From assembly GCA_944380605.1 (NCBI GenBank), contig CALWIA010000020.1:1-36567 (forward strand): a DNA stretch of 36,567 nt, in the 5' to 3' direction. A program made the translations under genes and the position numbers. The notes under the pieces are model-generated. The model made no database searches. It was given only the letters and a program-made list of their open reading frames with translations, and was not told where the DNA came from. The DNA comes from an uncultured Lachnospiraceae bacterium. GTDB taxonomy: Bacteria > Bacillota > Clostridia > Lachnospirales > Lachnospiraceae. Of the stretch, positions 15,092-23,567 are shown piece after piece (the stretch's first letter is position 1; each line of letters begins with the position of its first letter).

Positions 15092-16975
15092 ATGAAAATA
15101 AAAGTATCGGATTATATCGCCCAGTTTCTGTACGATCATGGCATTACCCGGGTGTTCACCGTAACCGGCGGCGGAGCCATGCACTTAAATGACGCGCTGG
15201 GGCACCACCCCGGTCTGCGCTGCCTGTATCAGCACCATGAGCAGGCCTGCGCCATTGCGGCGGAAAGCTACGCCCGGATTCACAGCCGCATGGCCGCGGT
15301 GTGCGTCACCACGGGCCCCGGCGGAACCAACGCCATTACCGGCGTGGTGGGAGCCTGGCTGGACTCCATTCCCATGTTGGTGCTCTCCGGCCAGGTGCGC
15401 TACGACACCACGGCCCGCTGGTCCGGTACGGGAATCCGGGCCATGGGCGACCAGGAATTTGATATTGTAAAGGCCATCGGCTGTATGACCAAGTACAGCG
15501 AGATGGTGATTCAGCCGGAGCGGATTCGCTGCTGCCTGGAGCAGGCGGTGTATCTGGCGGCGTCGGGCCGGCCGGGCCCGGTGTGGCTGGATATTCCGGT
15601 GAACGTCCAGGGCGCTTTTGTGGAAACGGAAGAACTGGAGGGATTTGACCGGGAAGCCTATGAGCGGCAGCATCCGCCGGTGGCTCCGGTGACCGAGGAG
15701 ACCGCCCGGGCCATTGTGGAAAAAATCCGCGGCGCTTCCCGGCCGGTGTTAAACGCCGGCAACGGCATCCGCATCGCCGGGGCGTATCCGGTGTTTCAGC
15801 GGGTGGTGCGGATGCTGGGGATTCCGGTGGCCACCGGATGGAACAGCCAGGACTGCATGTGCACCGACGACCCGCTGTACGTGGGCCGGGCAGGCGGCAT
15901 GGGAGACCGGCCCGGCAACTTTGCCGTGCAGAACAGCGACCTGGTGTTTTCCGTAGGCAGCCGCTTAAGCATCCGGCAGGTGGGATACAATTATGAGACC
16001 TGGGCACGGGCCGCCTATACCATTGTCAACGACGTGGACGGGGAAGAACTGAAAAAGCCCAGCGTCCACATCGATATGCCGGTGCTGGCAGATGCCAGAG
16101 ACCTTCTGGAGGCGCTGGAACGGGTGCTGGAAAAAGAGCCGGAGCTGCCGGTGTTCCGGGGTGGGCAGGGCCGGCCGGGCCTTACCTGGCTGGAGACCTG
16201 CCGGCACTGGAAGGAGACTTATCCGGTGGTGCTGCCCCGGCATCTGGCGGAGGAAGAGGGAAAAGAGGCCAATGTCTACGCGCTGGTGCAGGCCCTCAGC
16301 AGCCGGCTGCCGGAAGACCAGATCACGGTGGTGGGCAACGGCTCCGCCTGCGTGGCCGGCGGTCATGCCTATATTATAAAGAAGGGACAGCGGTTTATTA
16401 CCAATTCGGCTATTGCTTCCATGGGATACGACCTGCCGGCGGCCATCGGCGCGGCCATGGCGGCGGCGGAGACGCCCCGGGAAGGGGAAAAGGCCTACCG
16501 CAGCGAGATCATCCTGCTGACCGGGGATGGCAGCATCCAGATGAACCTGCAGGAACTGCAGACCATCATCCATCACCGGATGCCTATCAAGATTTTCCTG
16601 ATCAACAACGGCGGCTACCACTCCATCCGCCAGACCCAGAAGAACTTTTTCGGGGAGCCGCTGGTGGGCATCGGCGTAGACAGCGGGGACTTAAGTTTCC
16701 CCAGTATGGAAAAGCTGGCCTGGGCCTACGGCTATCCCTACCTCTGCGCGAAAAGCAACCGGGAACTGGCGGAGGCGGTGGAAAAGACCCTGGCCATGGA
16801 AGGACCGGCCATCTGCGAGATCTTTGTTACCATCGACCAGAATTTTGAACCCAAGTCGGCGGCCAAGCGGCTGGCGGACGGCACCATGGTGTCGCCGCCT
16901 CTGGAGGATCTGTCGCCGTTTCTGCCGGAGGAAGAAATGGACGCCAATATGATCATTCCCCGGATCCGGGAATGA
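15092..16975 (+). CDS. Acetolactate-synthase-like ThDP-dependent enzyme
   Basis: The product is 627 residues, somewhat longer than typical IlvB. It has the three-domain ThDP fold: an N-terminal Pyr domain with the activating Glu50 (YQHHEQACAIAAE) and TTGPGGTNAITG; a central domain at ~200-350; and a C-terminal PP domain with the cofactor motif GDGSIQMN at ~476 and INNGGYHS about 27 residues later. No small regulatory subunit gene is adjacent, and the neighbours are sugar-modifying, so amino-acid synthesis is unlikely. Such homologues in O-antigen loci, for example YerE of Yersinia, use pyruvate to attach a two-carbon unit to a keto-sugar nucleotide; I infer a similar role. Alternatively it could make acetoin or a similar small molecule. 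It ends two bases past the first possible start of the next gene. Confidence 0.85.
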   Translation: MKIKVSDYIAQFLYDHGITRVFTVTGGGAMHLNDALGHHPGLRCLYQHHEQACAIAAESYARIHSRMAAVCVTTGPGGTNAITGVVGAWLDSIPMLVLSGQVRYDTTARWSGTGIRAMGDQEFDIVKAIGCMTKYSEMVIQPERIRCCLEQAVYLAASGRPGPVWLDIPVNVQGAFVETEELEGFDREAYERQHPPVAPVTEETARAIVEKIRGASRPVLNAGNGIRIAGAYPVFQRVVRMLGIPVATGWNSQDCMCTDDPLYVGRAGGMGDRPGNFAVQNSDLVFSVGSRLSIRQVGYNYETWARAAYTIVNDVDGEELKKPSVHIDMPVLADARDLLEALERVLEKEPELPVFRGGQGRPGLTWLETCRHWKETYPVVLPRHLAEEEGKEANVYALVQALSSRLPEDQITVVGNGSACVAGGHAYIIKKGQRFITNSAIASMGYDLPAAIGAAMAAAETPREGEKAYRSEIILLTGDGSIQMNLQELQTIIHHRMPIKIFLINNGGYHSIRQTQKNFFGEPLVGIGVDSGDLSFPSMEKLAWAYGYPYLCAKSNRELAEAVEKTLAMEGPAICEIFVTIDQNFEPKSAAKRLADGTMVSPPLEDLSPFLPEEEMDANMIIPRIRE

Positions 16976-16989
16976 AGCGGGGAGGAACC

Positions 16990-19188
16990 ATGCGGCTGAT
17001 TGTAACAGGAGCCACAAGCTTTTTGGGCAGCGCCCTGGTCCGGCGGCTTTTGCAGGAAGGACATGAGGTATACGCGGTGATCCGCCCGGGTTCCGCCAAC
17101 CGGCCGGCCTTAATCCGGGCGGCAGAAGGCGCCGGCGGCACGCTGCACGTAATCGAGCGGGAACTGGCGCAGCTGGACCGGCTGGATGAGGCGGTGCCGG
17201 CTCCCTGCCCGCTGTACGTGCATCTGGGCTGGGACGGTTCCGGCAGCGACGGACGGAAAAAAGAAGAGGTGCAGGAGAAAAACGCGGAGTACGGCCTGCT
17301 GGCGCTGGAAGGCGCCAGAAAGCTGGGCTGCCGACGGTTTTTGTTCTGCGGTTCCCAGGCGGAGTACGGGCCCTGCAGAGAGCGGACGGCGGAGGACCAC
17401 CCCTGCCATCCCGTATCGCCCTACGGAAAAGCCAAGCTGCGGTTCGGGACCGAGGCCCGTCGGCGGTGCCGGCTCTGGAAGGAGCAGGGGCTGGCGGATC
17501 TGGAATACATCCATCTGCGGGTGTTCAGCGTCTACGGACCCGGCGACCACCCCTGGTCTCTGGTCAGTTCCTGCCTGCGGACCTTTGCCGCCGGAGGCGT
17601 CATGGAACTGGGGGCCTGCACCCAGCAGTGGAATTTCCTCTATGTGGACGACTGGACGGAGGCGGTGCTGGCGCTGGCCTTTGCCGAAGGGCCGCTGGCG
17701 GATGACGGAATATACAATGTAGCCGGAGAGGAAGGGGGGACCCGGCCTCTGCGGGAATATGTGGAAGAGATGCGGCGGCTGTGCGGCGGCAGGGGCGTCT
17801 GCGTATATGGAAAACTGCCGCCCAACGCGGAGGGGCCGGCCAGCCTGATGCCGGATACCGGAAAAATCCGGCGGGACACGGGATGGCGTCCCCGCGTATC
17901 CTTTGAGGAAGGAATCCGAATGATGCAGAATCGAATACAGGAAGAACGAGAATCGGCCGGGATCACCGGAAGCCAGCCGGCGCGGCGCTGTCTGGTCTGC
18001 GGCGCGCCGCTTCCGGAGCAGCCGCTGCTGGAACTGTCCGGCATGCCGGCGTCGGCGCAGAATATCCCGTCGGCACAGGAAGTCCGGGAGGACCGGGGCA
18101 TTTCTCTGCGGCTGTGCCGCTGCGGCCGCTGCGGCCTGGTGCAGTTTGACTGCCCGCCGGTGGACTACTACCGGGACGTGATCCGGTCCGGCGGCTATTC
18201 CACCACCATGGCCCGGCTGCGTAGGGAGCAGTACCGCCGTTTCCTCCAGACCTGCGGCCTGGAAGGGAAAAAGATTCTGGAGGTGGGCTGCGGCCAGGGC
18301 GAATTTTTAAAGGTGCTGACGGAATTTCCGGTGCAGGCTTACGGCGTGGAGCACCGGAAAGACCTGGTCCAAAAAGCCGCGGAGGCGGGGCTTTCCGTAT
18401 GGGAAGGCTTTACGGAAACGCCGGATACGGTGCTGGGAAACGAAGGCCCCTACGACGGCTTCCTTTCCTTTAATTTTCTGGAACACCAGCCGGAGCCCGG
18501 CGTGATGCTGGACTGCATCCGCCGCAACCTTACGGAAGACGGCGCGGGACTGATTACGGTGCCCAGCCTGGAATACATTCTGAAATATGACGGATATTAT
18601 GAACTGATCCGGGACCATTTGGCTTATTATACCTTTGACACCCTGCGGTATCTGCTGGAGCGCCACGGCTTCCAGGTGCTGGAAGAGGAGATGGTCAACC
18701 GGGATACCCTTTCTGTAATCGTAAAAAAGGGTCCGCTGCCCGCGGAACCTCCGGAGCCGGGTCCGCTGCCGCCGTTAAATACGGCAGGGCTGCAGGCCAG
18801 CCTGGCGGATATCCGGGGCCAGATGGAACGTCTGGCCGGGGAACTGGCCCGGACCGGCCAGACCTTTGCGGTCTGGGGCGCGGGGCATCAGGGCTTTACC
18901 CTGGCGGCCACCACCTGCCTGGGGCAGGCGGCCCGGTATATCATCGATTCCGCCCCCTTCAAGCAGGGGCGGTACGCGCCGGCGTCTCATCTGCCCATCG
19001 TTTCGCCGGAGCAGGCGCTGGCGGATCCGCCGGACGCCATCCTCATCGCGGCGCCGGGCTATACGGAAGAAATCGCCGATGAAATCCGCCGCCGTTTTCC
19101 GGCGTCTGTGCGGATTCTGGCGCTGCGCAGCGACCATTTGGAAGAACTGGCCGGCAAAAGGCCGCAATTCGATGAAACCAAGGGATGA
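16990..19188 (+). CDS. NAD-dependent epimerase / sugar C-methyltransferase fusion
   Basis: I prefer ATG 16990 (MRLIVTGATSFLGS) with GGGGAGG at 16979-16985; ATG 16972 in the same frame is possible. The product is 732 residues. Residues 1-~310 are an SDR epimerase/dehydratase: TGATSFLGS for the nucleotide and the YGKAK (YxxxK) catalytic pair. Residues ~325-390 are the zinc-binding module of C-methyltransferases (CLVCG, CRCGRCG). A SAM methyltransferase follows (ILEVGCGQGEFL), and the end is the C-methyltransferase C-terminal domain (FAVWGAGHQGFTLAA, AILIAAPGY). Proteins of this methyltransferase class methylate a ring carbon of keto-deoxysugar nucleotides. Fusion with the epimerase suggests sequential action on one sugar. 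It lies between the ThDP enzyme and the dehydrogenase, within a tight operon. Confidence 0.88.
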   Translation: MRLIVTGATSFLGSALVRRLLQEGHEVYAVIRPGSANRPALIRAAEGAGGTLHVIERELAQLDRLDEAVPAPCPLYVHLGWDGSGSDGRKKEEVQEKNAEYGLLALEGARKLGCRRFLFCGSQAEYGPCRERTAEDHPCHPVSPYGKAKLRFGTEARRRCRLWKEQGLADLEYIHLRVFSVYGPGDHPWSLVSSCLRTFAAGGVMELGACTQQWNFLYVDDWTEAVLALAFAEGPLADDGIYNVAGEEGGTRPLREYVEEMRRLCGGRGVCVYGKLPPNAEGPASLMPDTGKIRRDTGWRPRVSFEEGIRMMQNRIQEERESAGITGSQPARRCLVCGAPLPEQPLLELSGMPASAQNIPSAQEVREDRGISLRLCRCGRCGLVQFDCPPVDYYRDVIRSGGYSTTMARLRREQYRRFLQTCGLEGKKILEVGCGQGEFLKVLTEFPVQAYGVEHRKDLVQKAAEAGLSVWEGFTETPDTVLGNEGPYDGFLSFNFLEHQPEPGVMLDCIRRNLTEDGAGLITVPSLEYILKYDGYYELIRDHLAYYTFDTLRYLLERHGFQVLEEEMVNRDTLSVIVKKGPLPAEPPEPGPLPPLNTAGLQASLADIRGQMERLAGELARTGQTFAVWGAGHQGFTLAATTCLGQAARYIIDSAPFKQGRYAPASHLPIVSPEQALADPPDAILIAAPGYTEEIADEIRRRFPASVRILALRSDHLEELAGKRPQFDETKG

Positions 19189-19203
19189 CAGGAGAAGAAG
19201 GAC

Positions 19204-20307
19204 ATGGAACATACGCAGATGGAAAATGGCCGGATGATGACGGCCTTTGTGCTGAAGGAGCCGGGAATTGCCGGCTGGGCCCGGGTGCCCAGGCCCCAGC
19301 TGGTGCCTTACGGCGCCATTCTGGAGCCGGTGCTGGCGGCGCCCTGCTCTTCTGACGTGCACACGGTATTTGGAGGCGGTTCCCGCAAGGCCCCCAATCT
19401 GGTGCTGGGCCATGAGTGCGTGGCTCGGGTGCTGCAGGTGGGAGAAGAGGTGCGGGATTTTGTCCCCGGCGAGATTGTGGCGGTGCCGGCGATTACGCCG
19501 GACTGGCGGGCCCCCGGCATTCAGGAAGGCAATTTTAAACACGCGTCGGCTCCTTTTTCCGGCCATCAGCTGGGACGCAGCCAGCCGGGCGTGTTCGCGG
19601 AGGAATTTCTGATTCCCGACGCCGACACCACCCTGGCCAAGATCCCCGACGGGGTTTCTCTGGAACAGGCGCTGATGTGCGTGGACGTGGTGACCACCGG
19701 ATTTACCGGAGCGGAGCACGCCGACATCCATTTCGGTGACACGGTGGTGGTTCTGGGCATCGGCCCCATCGGCCTTATGGCGGTGGCCGGCGCCTGTCTG
19801 CTGGGAGCGGCCCGGGTGCTGGCGGTGGGCAGCCGGCCTGCCTGCGTGGAAATGGCGTACCGCATGGGCGCCGACGAGGTGCTGAATTACCGGGACGGCG
19901 ATATCGTCCGGCAGGTGATGGACCGCACCGGCGGCGTGGGCGCGGACAGCGTCATCGTCTGCGGCGGCGGCGATGACGTGTTCGCCCAGGCCATCGACAT
20001 GGTGCGCTACGGCATCGGCACCGTGTCCAACGTCAACTACTTCGGAGGCACCGGAAACCTCCCCTTCCCCAAGTTTTCCGGCGGACGGGGCATGGCGGGC
20101 AAGACCATTCATACGGAACTGGCGGCGGGCGGCCGCGTCCGGATCGAGCGGATCATGGCCATGGCGAAATACGGAAAGATCCATCCGGAGCTTCTCATCA
20201 CCCATCGTCTGACAGGTCTTGACAAAATCGAAGAAGCGTTGTATTTAATGAAGGATAAGCCCGCCGATCTGATCAAGGCGGCGGTGGCCATAAATCTGGA
20301 CAGATAA
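19204..20307 (+). CDS. Zinc-dependent secondary-alcohol dehydrogenase family enzyme
   Basis: The product is 367 residues. The ATG at 19204 follows AGGAGAAGAAGG. It aligns by eye along its full length with NADP-dependent secondary-alcohol (isopropanol) dehydrogenases of Clostridium and Thermoanaerobacter: APCSSDVHTVF with Cys48, LGHE with His70-Glu71, an Asp at about 161 in CVDVVTTGF (the catalytic zinc ligands), VPAITPDWR, GIGPIGLMAVAGA, and GSRP, which contacts the 2'-phosphate of NADP. The structural-zinc four-Cys loop is absent, as in that group. In a polysaccharide operon its ketone substrate may be a sugar or the acetyl branch made by the ThDP enzyme; this is inference. A housekeeping solvent-forming role is less likely from context. 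Confidence 0.88.
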   Translation: MEHTQMENGRMMTAFVLKEPGIAGWARVPRPQLVPYGAILEPVLAAPCSSDVHTVFGGGSRKAPNLVLGHECVARVLQVGEEVRDFVPGEIVAVPAITPDWRAPGIQEGNFKHASAPFSGHQLGRSQPGVFAEEFLIPDADTTLAKIPDGVSLEQALMCVDVVTTGFTGAEHADIHFGDTVVVLGIGPIGLMAVAGACLLGAARVLAVGSRPACVEMAYRMGADEVLNYRDGDIVRQVMDRTGGVGADSVIVCGGGDDVFAQAIDMVRYGIGTVSNVNYFGGTGNLPFPKFSGGRGMAGKTIHTELAAGGRVRIERIMAMAKYGKIHPELLITHRLTGLDKIEEALYLMKDKPADLIKAAVAINLDR

Positions 20308-20320
20308 CACAGGAGATACC

Positions 20321-21337
20321 ATGAAGAAAATCAGCGTAGTCGTGCCTTGCTACAATGAAGAAGCCAACGTGGAGGCCATGGCCGATGCCCTGCGGGACAT
20401 GTTCGGCAAAAGCCTGCCCTTCTACCGGTACGAGATTATTTTTATCGACAACGATTCCGCCGACGGCACCCGGGCGATCATCCGCCGGCTCTGCGAAGAA
20501 GACCGGGACATCAAGGGGATTTTCAACGCCAAGAACTTCGGACAGTTCAATTCCCCCTACTATGCCATGCTCCAGAGCACCGGCGACTGCACCATTCTCA
20601 TGGCGGCGGATTTCCAGGATCCGGTGGAGATGATTCCCCAGTACGTCCGGGAATGGGAAAACGGGTACAAAATCGTCATCGGCATCAAGAAGTCCAGCCA
20701 GGAAAATCCGCTGATGTACTGGCTGCGGGGCTGTTATTACCATATGATCAAAAAGCTGTCGGACGTGGAGCAGATCGAGCAGTTTACCGGCTTCGGCCTC
20801 TACGACGCCCGGTTTATCCAGGTGCTGCGGGACTTAAAGGATCCGACGCCGTTTCTGCGAGGCATCGTGGCGGAGCTGGGCTTTAAGCGCAAGGAGATTC
20901 CCTACGAGCAGCCCAGACGGCGGGCGGGCAAGACCAGCAACAATTTTTACAAGCTGTACGACGCCGCCATGTTAAGCGTTACTTCCTATACAAAGGTGGG
21001 ACTGCGGCTGGCCACCATTTTCGGCAGCCTGTGTTCCGCGGTGAGTATGGTGGTGGCCATTGTGTACCTGGTGCTGAAACTGATGTACTGGGACCGTTTC
21101 GCCGCCGGCATGGCGCCGCTGTTAATCGGCATGTGTTTTCTGGGTTCGGTGCAGATTTTCTTCATCGGCCTGGTGGGAGAATACATTCTGTCCATCAATT
21201 CCCGGGTGATGAACCGTCCCCTGGTGGTGGAGGAAGAACGCCTGAATTTTGATAATCCGGACGACGGAGACGGGACGCCTGTCAGGGCGCAGGCCCCGGA
21301 AGCGCCGGACAGAGCAGAGGTACGAAATGAAGCATAA
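20321..21337 (+). CDS. GT2 glycosyltransferase, dolichol-phosphate-mannose-synthase/GtrB-like
   Basis: The product is 338 residues, with AGGAG six bases upstream of the ATG. Residues 1-~225 are a GT-A fold: SVVVPCYNEEANV at the N-terminus, FIDNDSADGT, and AADFQDP as the metal-binding D-x-D region, then RRRAGKTSNNFY. Two transmembrane helices follow (about 235-258 and 268-295), and a charged cytoplasmic tail ends the protein. This is the GtrB/ArnC-type layout that loads a sugar onto undecaprenyl phosphate for flipping and side-branch addition. It could thus be the enzyme that takes the modified sugar made by the three upstream genes. The sugar donor cannot be told from sequence. It overlaps the next gene by 11 bases. 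Confidence 0.88.
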   Translation: MKKISVVVPCYNEEANVEAMADALRDMFGKSLPFYRYEIIFIDNDSADGTRAIIRRLCEEDRDIKGIFNAKNFGQFNSPYYAMLQSTGDCTILMAADFQDPVEMIPQYVREWENGYKIVIGIKKSSQENPLMYWLRGCYYHMIKKLSDVEQIEQFTGFGLYDARFIQVLRDLKDPTPFLRGIVAELGFKRKEIPYEQPRRRAGKTSNNFYKLYDAAMLSVTSYTKVGLRLATIFGSLCSAVSMVVAIVYLVLKLMYWDRFAAGMAPLLIGMCFLGSVQIFFIGLVGEYILSINSRVMNRPLVVEEERLNFDNPDDGDGTPVRAQAPEAPDRAEVRNEA

Positions 21338-23567
21338 TGTAGATGTAGTCCGGATCCGGGAAAATTCTATACAGCTCAACGGCTGGGTCATCGGGAAGAC
21401 GCCGGATTCGGTGCCGGAGTTCGCGGTGCTGGACGCCAAGGGCAAGCCGGTGGAGTTCCGGTATGTGTCCACCCGGCGGGACGACGTAAGCCAGATCTAT
21501 TACGGAAAGACCTATGACCGGGATTTCGGATTCGACATCCAGTTCCCCTATGAGCGGGGGCGGGATTACTGGCTGGTGATCCGCTGCGATGGCAGAAAGG
21601 CACGGATCCGTTATAATGAGACGCTGATTGCCCGGCGGGCCAGCGTGGCCCACAAGCGGCTGCAGAAAATCCGGGATCTGATGAATATGGAAACCGTCCA
21701 TGTGGCCATGGATTTCTGGAAGGAAAACGGCCTGCGGGCGCTGTTTGTCAAATCGGTGCACAAGATTCAGGGGCTGGACAACGACTATGACTACGGCGAG
21801 TGGTATGAACTGACCAAGCCGTCGGAGGAAGAGCTGGAGCGGCAGCGGCAGGATCCGATGCCCGATGGCCCGCTGTTTTCCATTGTGATGCCGCTGTACA
21901 AGACCCCGGCCGGTTATCTGCGGGTGATGCTGGACTCCATCGTGGAGCAGACCTACGGAAAGTGGGAGCTGTGTCTGGCGGACGGCAGCCCCGCGGGAGA
22001 AGACGTGGAAAAGATCGTCCGGCCCTATATGAAAAAGGACGCCCGGATCCGCTACCAGAATCTGGGAGGGAACCGGGGCATTTCGGACAACACCAACGCG
22101 GCTATTGCCATGGCTTCGGGAGATTTCCTGGTGCTGGCGGACCACGACGACGCCATGACGCCGGACGCGCTGTACGAATGCGCCAGGGCCATTGCGGCCC
22201 ATCCGGACTGTGACGTGGTGTATTCCGACGAAGACAAGATGGATATGGACGGCGGGGCGCTGTTTGACCCCCATTTCAAGCCGGATTTTAACCCGGACCT
22301 GCTGACCAGCGTCAATTACATCTGCCACCAGTTTGTGGTGCGCCGCCTGCTGGTGCAGAAGGTGGGCGGCCTGCGCAAGGCCTTCGACGGCGCCCAGGAC
22401 TACGACTTTATTTTCCGGTGCACGGAACAGGCCAGGGAGATTGTGCACATTCCCAAAGTGCTGTACCACTGGCGGTGCCATCAGGATTCCACCGCCAGCA
22501 ACCCCCAGAGCAAGCTGTACGCCTTTGAGGCCGGTTCCCGGGCCATTATGGAGCATTACCATCGGATGGGAATCGAGGCGGAAAAGGTGGAAAAAGGCGT
22601 GGACTACGGCATTTACCACACCACGTTCCGGATTCAGGGCAATCCCCTGGTTTCCGTGATCATCCCCAACAAGGACCACCGGAAGGACCTGGATCTGTGC
22701 GTCCGTTCCATCCTCACCCGCTGCACCTACAAAAACCTGGAGTTTGTGGTGGTGGAAAACAACAGCACCGATCCGGAGACCTTCGCCTATTATGAGGCGC
22801 TGATGCAGGAATTTCCCCAGGTGCGGGTGGTGACCTGGAAACGGGAATTCAACTACTCCGCCATCAACAACTTCGGCGTGGAGGCGGCCAGAGGAGAATA
22901 CCTGCTGTTTCTGAACAACGATACGGAGCCTATCGCGGAGAATTTCATTGAAGAAATGCTGGGCTTCTGCCAGCGGGACGACGTGGGAGCCGTAGGCGCC
23001 AGGCTGCTGTACCAGGACGACACCATCCAGCATGCCGGCGTGGTGGTGGGCTTCGGCGGCGTGGCGGGCCACACTTTTATCGGTCTGCACAAGGCGGAGA
23101 ACAGCTATTTTCACCGGGCCATGTGCGCCCAGGACTACAGCGCCGTGACGGCGGCCTGCATGATGAGTAAAAAAGAGGTGTTCCAGGCTGCCGGAGGCTT
23201 CAGCGAGGATCTGGCGGTAGCGTTTAACGACATCGACTACTGCATGAAGGTGCGGGCGCTGGGCAAATTGGTGGTGTACGCGCCCTATGCCCTTTTGTAC
23301 CACTACGAGTCCAAGTCCCGGGGGCTGGAGGACACGCCGGAAAAGGTGGAGCGGTTCAACCGGGAAGTGGCCCGGTTCGCGGTAAAATGGCCGGAGATCC
23401 TGAAAAACGGAGACCCGTACTACAACCCCAACCTGACCCTGCGCAAGTCCAATTTCGCCCTGCGGGACCTGAAAAAGGAAGGCATTGGAGAACCCTACCG
23501 GCTGGATCCGGCCATTCTGGCGCTGATGGAACAGCAGAAAGGAGCTGCGGATGGGCAGGGAAAATAA
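21327..23567 (+). CDS. Tandem GT2 glycosyltransferase with N-terminal beta domain
   Basis: I start at ATG 21327 with AGAGG six bases upstream; the frame is open further up but only inside the preceding gene. The product is 746 residues. Residues 1-~100 are a small beta-rich domain (NSIQLNGWVIGKTPDSVPEFAVLD) often seen before RgpF-like transferases. Two GT-A modules follow: the first at ~185-420 (FSIVMPLYKTP, LADHDDAMTPDALY, VVYSDEDKMD, YDFIFRC), the second at ~445-700 (VSVIIPNKDH, VVVENNSTDPET, LFLNNDTEP, FNDIDYCMKV). Two catalytic modules suggest that it adds two residues or a disaccharide repeat. It has no membrane segments and likely acts on the inner face. It overlaps the following GT gene by 17 bases. 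Confidence 0.9.
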   Translation: MKHNVDVVRIRENSIQLNGWVIGKTPDSVPEFAVLDAKGKPVEFRYVSTRRDDVSQIYYGKTYDRDFGFDIQFPYERGRDYWLVIRCDGRKARIRYNETLIARRASVAHKRLQKIRDLMNMETVHVAMDFWKENGLRALFVKSVHKIQGLDNDYDYGEWYELTKPSEEELERQRQDPMPDGPLFSIVMPLYKTPAGYLRVMLDSIVEQTYGKWELCLADGSPAGEDVEKIVRPYMKKDARIRYQNLGGNRGISDNTNAAIAMASGDFLVLADHDDAMTPDALYECARAIAAHPDCDVVYSDEDKMDMDGGALFDPHFKPDFNPDLLTSVNYICHQFVVRRLLVQKVGGLRKAFDGAQDYDFIFRCTEQAREIVHIPKVLYHWRCHQDSTASNPQSKLYAFEAGSRAIMEHYHRMGIEAEKVEKGVDYGIYHTTFRIQGNPLVSVIIPNKDHRKDLDLCVRSILTRCTYKNLEFVVVENNSTDPETFAYYEALMQEFPQVRVVTWKREFNYSAINNFGVEAARGEYLLFLNNDTEPIAENFIEEMLGFCQRDDVGAVGARLLYQDDTIQHAGVVVGFGGVAGHTFIGLHKAENSYFHRAMCAQDYSAVTAACMMSKKEVFQAAGGFSEDLAVAFNDIDYCMKVRALGKLVVYAPYALLYHYESKSRGLEDTPEKVERFNREVARFAVKWPEILKNGDPYYNPNLTLRKSNFALRDLKKEGIGEPYRLDPAILALMEQQKGAADGQGK

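Noticed and set aside
15092..16975. Branched-chain amino-acid synthesis (ilvB)
   Set aside because: No ilvN, ilvC or ilvD lies nearby, and every downstream gene belongs to polysaccharide synthesis.
18775..20205. A 476-codon minus-strand open frame
   Set aside because: It is antisense to the methyltransferase and dehydrogenase genes; its composition (His/Arg/Gly-rich) is that of a shadow frame.
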